From positions 186,001 to 250,000 of the forward strand of contig NZ_BNDT01000001.1 of NCBI RefSeq assembly GCF_014905395.1: 64,000 nt of DNA, written 5' to 3'. The notes beneath the pieces were generated by a model. That model was not told where the DNA came from. It worked only from the letters and a program-made list of their open reading frames with translations, and did no database searches. Within the stretch, counting starts at the first letter, position 1. Each line of letters opens with the position of its first letter. The DNA comes from Lactococcus taiwanensis (GTDB lineage: Bacteria > Bacillota > Bacilli > Lactobacillales > Streptococcaceae). Positions 60,496 through 64,000 of the stretch are shown piece by piece. The position numbers were made by a program, and so were the translations under genes.

Positions 60496-60975
60496 TTGGC
60501 TAAGGCAATGTTGGATTGGGTAGCAAGTTTACCATTATGGCAAGCTACCATATTTTTATTTGTAGTAGTATTTTTCAGAGCTCAACTTACTTTTTGGTTG
60601 GGAAAATTCATGCGAAAAGGGCTTATTAAAAGTAAGTTTGGAAAAAGCGGCCAAAATGCTGAGGAAAAAAGAGCCGGTATAGCTGCACTTGAAAAATATG
60701 GTTGGCCCGTTATTCCCCTGAGTTTTTTAACAGTAGGGTTTCAGTCGGTCGTTCAACTTGGCGCAGGATTTTTGGATTGGAATTGGTTAAAATACACGCT
60801 AGCTGCCTTGCCGGGCTATCTAGCTTGGGGATTTATTTATGCTTTTGGCGGATTAGCGCTATTTCGGTCCATCACGAATGGATCAATTGGTCTTTTAATC
60901 ATCGCACTTATTGTTGCTTTCCTCGTATGGGCTGTAGGCGCGGTAATTGTTAAAAAGTTAAGAACGAATGGATAG
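60496..60975 (+). CDS. DedA-like (VTT) small membrane protein
   Basis: 159 residues from TTG 60496 behind AGCGAGGTAG. Hydrophobic helices at about 18-35, 70-92, 98-120 and 125-150, with a charged loop (RKGLIKSKFGKSGQNAEEKRAG) and the core YGWPVIPLSFLTVGFQSVVQLGAGFLDWNWLKYTLAALPGYLAWGFIYAFGG. The R-x-x-P/G and proline positions resemble the re-entrant loop of the DedA/VTT group. It may move lipid carriers. The call is tentative. Confidence 0.65.
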   Translation: MAKAMLDWVASLPLWQATIFLFVVVFFRAQLTFWLGKFMRKGLIKSKFGKSGQNAEEKRAGIAALEKYGWPVIPLSFLTVGFQSVVQLGAGFLDWNWLKYTLAALPGYLAWGFIYAFGGLALFRSITNGSIGLLIIALIVAFLVWAVGAVIVKKLRTNG

Positions 60976-61051
60976 TATTCGGATTTTTATAAGAAGCGGT
61001 GAGTTACAAAAACTTATAGCTTTTTTTTTTTGGAAAGACGAATTTTTCTTC

Positions 61052-61095
61052 TTGACAAAATAAAATGAACGGACTATAATAGTTAACGTCGTTAA
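61052..61095 (+). promoter_or_regulatory. Promoter and operator of the MarR-MFS operon
   Basis: TTGACA (61052-61057), 17-nt spacer, TATAAT (61075-61080). Right after the -10 is TTAACG-T-CGTTAA (61083-61095), a perfect palindrome over the transcription start, with another CGTTA further on. It is the obvious binding site for the MarR protein encoded next, giving autorepression. Confidence 0.75.
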
Positions 61096-61124
61096 TAAAT
61101 ATTGCCGTTAGAGAGAGGGAAAAG

Positions 61125-61589
61125 ATGAATTACAACCAAGCCGCAGAGGTTTTTCTTTCTGCCGTGAAGAAAAAAGGAAAAGCTGAAATCATAAACCGCT
61201 TCAATAATTACTCCCATGGGGAGCAATTGGTGTTGGGGTATCTTTATAAAGAAGCTGGTAAAGAAGTTGTACCTAGTGCGATTGCAAAATACACCCACAC
61301 GAGTACAGCTCGAATTGCGACCATCTTGAACAATCTCGAAGACAAACATATGATCACCCGTGAGATTTCAAGAACTGACCGTCGTAAAATATTGGTTGCT
61401 ATAACTGATAAAGGGCGCCGAACTGCAGAAGAAGCAAAAATGGCCGCCTGCACCAATTTGGCGCGTGTTTTTGAGGAAATGGGTGAAGAACGAACGCAAA
61501 GTTTCATCGAAAATTTCAAATTATTTTTAGAAATTGGGATGAAAAATGCGCAAGAACAAAAAGAAAAAGAGGAGGAAAAAAATGCCTAA
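61125..61589 (+). CDS. MarR family transcriptional regulator
   Basis: 154 residues. Winged helix: GEQLVLGYLYKEAGKEVVPSAIAKYTHTSTARIATILNNLEDKHMITREISRTDRRKILVAITDKG with the D-R-R-K wing. Helical dimer arms are at both ends and a very charged Lys/Glu tail (KNAQEQKEKEEEK) closes it. The gene overlaps the MFS gene start by 8 nt. The operator palindrome in the promoter suggests repression released by a toxic compound. Confidence 0.94.
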   Translation: MNYNQAAEVFLSAVKKKGKAEIINRFNNYSHGEQLVLGYLYKEAGKEVVPSAIAKYTHTSTARIATILNNLEDKHMITREISRTDRRKILVAITDKGRRTAEEAKMAACTNLARVFEEMGEERTQSFIENFKLFLEIGMKNAQEQKEKEEEKNA

Positions 61590-63126
61590 TACAATTGAAA
61601 AAGATTATCATTTAGACATTCATGGTAAGCATTACAGCCGTATCGGTATGCTTATTTTAATCTTAGTTGGGACATTCGGGGCCATGTTGATGCAAACATC
61701 ACTTGGAACGGCTATTCCTACTTTGATGAACGACTTTAACATTACAATGTCAACTGCTCAACAAGCCACCACATGGTTCTTGTTAGCAAATGGGATTATG
61801 GTCCCAATTTCTGCCTACTTGGCAACAAAATTCCCAACACGCTGGCTCTATATGAGCGCTTATGCCATTTTATTTATTGGGATGTTCGTAGCTTACTCAG
61901 CTCCAACTTCAAGCTGGTGGGTCTTTCTTGCTGGTCGTATCTTACAAGCTATAGCTGTAGGGATCACGATGCCCTTGATGCAAGTGGCTTTAGTCAATAT
62001 GTTTCCTGCTAAACAAATGGGAGCAATCATGGGGATTGCAGGGGTAGTTCTCGTCCTTGCACCTGCAATTGGTCCTACCTTTGCTGGTTGGCTCATCACA
62101 CATAAATTTCATTTTATTTTCTGGACTTTTGCCGCGAGCTGGCGTACAGTTTTCTTGATTCCTATGATTGTGGTTGGTATCGTCTTTCTCGTTTCAATTT
62201 TTGCGATGCGAGATGTTATCCCAAACCGTCCAATGAAGTTAGATTTCCTCTCAGTTGTTCTTTCTGTCCTTGGCTTTGGTATCTTCCTTTGGGGCTTTAC
62301 AAATGTCGCAACAGATGGCTGGGGACAATTTGACACGGTTATTGCTCCAATCGTGGGTGGGTTAATTATAATAGCACTCTTTGGTTGGCGCCAACTTAAA
62401 ATGGATGATCCTTTCCTTGATATTCGTGTCTTTAAGATTAAACAATTTACATTGGTGACTTTAGCACTTGCATTAAGTACCATGGCCATGATGGGTGTTG
62501 AAATGATGCTGCCGCTCTATCTTCAAGATGTGCATGGTCTTTCAGCCTTTAATTCAGGTTTGGTATTACTTCCTGGTTCATTGGTAATGGTAGTTGTCGC
62601 ACCACTCGCAGGGAATGTTTATGACCGAATTGGTGCTAAACGTCTTGCCCTTGTCGGTTTCTGTGTATTGGCAATCGGTACAGTTCCGTTTATGTTCTTT
62701 ACATCAACTACTCCAGACCACTTCGTTACTTTACTTTACGGTTTACGTATGGTCGGGGTTGGTATGGTTATGATGCCTTTGACTACGAGCGCCATGAACT
62801 CAGTGCCTGTTAATGAAGTGGCTCAAGCTACCGCCTCTAATACCACTGCACGTCAAGTTGCTTCGTCAGTCGTTGTTGCTTTACTTTCATCAGTAGCGCA
62901 AAATGTAATTACCAACAACATGCCTGCTACATCCTTGAAGACTTCTGATCCATTACAATACGCTAATAAAGCTATCGGAGCAATGCTTCAAGGTTACCAC
63001 GCTTCGTTTGCGATTGGTTTTGCCTTTGCGGTAGTAGGTATTGTTGTCGCACTCTTTTTGAGAAATGGAAAAATGTTGGCTGGTGTTCCTGTTGAAGAAC
63101 ATGAAGTAGAAGGAGGAACTAAATAA
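61582..63126 (+). CDS. DHA2 family (EmrB/QacA-type) multidrug MFS transporter
   Basis: 514 residues from ATG 61582 behind AGGAGGAAAAA; the start at 61546 lies within marR and would add a lysine-rich leader. About 14 hydrophobic helices. Motif A-like segments: ANGIMVPISAYLATKFPTRWLYM and GPTFAGWLI (motif C, G-P-x-x-G-G type, in LAPAIGPTFAGWL). It exports drugs using the proton gradient. It is cotranscribed with marR before and a DUF4811 gene after, with 1-nt overlap. Confidence 0.93.
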   Translation: MPNTIEKDYHLDIHGKHYSRIGMLILILVGTFGAMLMQTSLGTAIPTLMNDFNITMSTAQQATTWFLLANGIMVPISAYLATKFPTRWLYMSAYAILFIGMFVAYSAPTSSWWVFLAGRILQAIAVGITMPLMQVALVNMFPAKQMGAIMGIAGVVLVLAPAIGPTFAGWLITHKFHFIFWTFAASWRTVFLIPMIVVGIVFLVSIFAMRDVIPNRPMKLDFLSVVLSVLGFGIFLWGFTNVATDGWGQFDTVIAPIVGGLIIIALFGWRQLKMDDPFLDIRVFKIKQFTLVTLALALSTMAMMGVEMMLPLYLQDVHGLSAFNSGLVLLPGSLVMVVVAPLAGNVYDRIGAKRLALVGFCVLAIGTVPFMFFTSTTPDHFVTLLYGLRMVGVGMVMMPLTTSAMNSVPVNEVAQATASNTTARQVASSVVVALLSSVAQNVITNNMPATSLKTSDPLQYANKAIGAMLQGYHASFAIGFAFAVVGIVVALFLRNGKMLAGVPVEEHEVEGGTK

Positions 63127-63845
63127 TGTTAATTTTAGTATTAATTGTGATCTTTATGATCGGTACTTTCTTTGGATTTATGTTCATTAAAAATACTTTC
63201 GCTCATTGGTTAGTGGGAGGTCTCTCATTTTTACTTTTGGCGACTTCTGTTGGGATGCTCACCTTCCATATTAAAGATCACTGGGGAATGAAAGAAGTTT
63301 CAACTTCACGTACCCATGAGATTTATACAGCTGGAGATTCATCAGCAGCCTATAACTTGATGATCAAAGCTGAGATTGGTAAAAATACCAATAACTATGT
63401 GTTCGTTTATCGTAACGAAGAAGATGCGAAGAAGCCAGATACAAACTTTACACCAGATGAAAAGCATATTTCAGAAGCAGTCAAGAAATCTGCTACTTAT
63501 AAAATGACGGATGCGTCGAAAGCTACAGTGACCACCACCACAACACGTCGTGTTTGGGCTTCTGATTTATATAAAGCACTTTTTAGCATGGGTGACGAAG
63601 AAGGTGATTTGGTAAAACAACGCTCAGTGGTTAGTGTTCCAAAAGATACTTGGCTCGTTTTGACACAAGATCAAGTCGAAAAATTGACTAAAGAAGCACC
63701 AGCGATGCAAGCTCAAATGGCAGCTCAACTGAAAGCTGATCCTGCAAAAGCTGCAGAGTTGGCACAGCTGCAAAAAACGAATCCTGAAGCTTATGCTAAG
63801 ATGCAAGTAGAGCAAATCAAAACCCTTTTGGGAATCAAAGATTAA
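63126..63845 (+). CDS. DUF4811 membrane protein of the efflux operon
   Basis: 239 residues. Two N-terminal helices (about 1-22 and 28-48), then an extracytoplasmic domain (HEIYTAGDSSAAYNLMIKAEIGKNTNNYVFVYRNEED) with TTTTTRRVWASDLYKALF, and a C-terminal Ala/Gln-rich helical tail (QMAAQLKADPAKAAELAQLQKTNPEA). This family (DUF4811) usually follows a DHA2 transporter in lactobacilli and lactococci, so it is probably an accessory subunit. The start overlaps the MFS stop (TAATG). A terminator follows. Confidence 0.87.
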   Translation: MLILVLIVIFMIGTFFGFMFIKNTFAHWLVGGLSFLLLATSVGMLTFHIKDHWGMKEVSTSRTHEIYTAGDSSAAYNLMIKAEIGKNTNNYVFVYRNEEDAKKPDTNFTPDEKHISEAVKKSATYKMTDASKATVTTTTTRRVWASDLYKALFSMGDEEGDLVKQRSVVSVPKDTWLVLTQDQVEKLTKEAPAMQAQMAAQLKADPAKAAELAQLQKTNPEAYAKMQVEQIKTLLGIKD

Positions 63846-63850
63846 TTTAA

Positions 63851-63879
63851 AAAGTCCCCCTTATTAGGGGCTTTTTTTT
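63851..63879 (+). terminator. Terminator after the efflux operon
   Basis: AGTCCCC-cttatta-GGGGCTT followed by a run of T. Confidence 0.85.
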
Positions 63880-63963
63880 GTGCGATACTCAATAACAGGA
63901 GGGGGTCTTTAAGGAGATATGATATAATAAGAAGAGCATAAAACGAACAAGAAATGAGAAATA

Positions 63964-64000
63964 ATGGAAAAGTTATCGGATGCAGAAATGTATACTTGGG
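63964..64000 (+). CDS. Start of a further gene, cut by the window edge
   Basis: ATG 63964 opens MEKLSDAEMYTW and runs off the end. A TATAAT lies near 63921-63930. Too little remains to name the product. Confidence 0.4.
   Translation, partial: MEKLSDAEMYTW

Overview
The window is a low-GC Firmicute chromosome segment that I read as Lactococcus. The evidence is the gene order and family membership: the rsmH-ftsL-pbp2X-mraY cell-wall cluster, a LiaFSR-type (CesSR) envelope-stress system, an N5-(carboxyethyl)ornithine synthase, a Pip/YhgE protein, frequent TTG starts behind GGAGG sites, and an ABC-F protein of the Lsa type. The Lsa(D)-like protein hints at the L. garvieae/L. petauri group, but species is inference only.

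Layout. 1-13.8 kb is core chromosome: tlyA (cut by the window edge), argR, recN, two DUF805 genes, the division/cell-wall cluster, a MacB-like ABC exporter with a small secreted partner, the small alarmone synthetase relP and rplS. 13.8-22.75 kb is an integrated, heavily deleted prophage flanked by a perfect 93-bp duplication of the rplS 3' end. It keeps a truncated integrase, a late-regulator-like gene, a frameshifted HNH nuclease, a terminase-small-subunit start fused by deletion to the tail of a GH25 lysin, and intact cargo (GATase, CPBP protein, two secreted DUF5648 proteins, a YjbR protein, an ArsC-type reductase). 22.75-35.5 kb is a stress and envelope region: three UspA genes, an esterase with a cre site in its promoter, ceo, cls, pnuC, a TMEM175 channel, an HU-like protein, and a TetR/Pip divergent pair. 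35.5-40.9 kb is a second integrated island, 5,398 bp long, flanked by a perfect 60-bp duplication of the 3' end of a SufT/MIP18-like gene. Its integrase is decayed (three frameshifts, truncated catalytic domain), but it carries an intact three-gene operon headed by a GHKL (Hsp90/MutL-like) ATPase. 41-64 kb is core again: a GDPD, liaFSR/cesSR, HAD phosphatase, cyclophilin, an S1-domain protein, rodA, flavodoxin, butA, an lsa(D)-like ABC-F gene, an EamA transporter, HAD, gyrB, a metallophosphoesterase, an Spx-like protein, and a MarR-MFS-DUF4811 drug-efflux operon.

Best candidate for an undescribed system: the three-gene GHKL-ATPase cassette at 36.5-40.0 kb. It sits alone in a small island and remains open while the integrase beside it has rotted. 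This suggests selection for the cargo, plausibly phage defence related to MutL/MORC-like ATPase systems, but no Z1, AIPR, nuclease or methylase partner is present.

Other recurring signals: a dispersed palindrome built on ACTGAC(AG)/(CT)GTCAGT that marks many core intergenic gaps but was not seen in the gaps between 13.8 and 35.0 kb; a set of genes whose start codon lies exactly 6 nt after a -10 hexamer (probable leaderless mRNAs); a three-codon leader ORF plus attenuator ahead of the ABC-F gene; a 14-codon leader ORF overlapping the cyclophilin start; and a structured leader before rodA.
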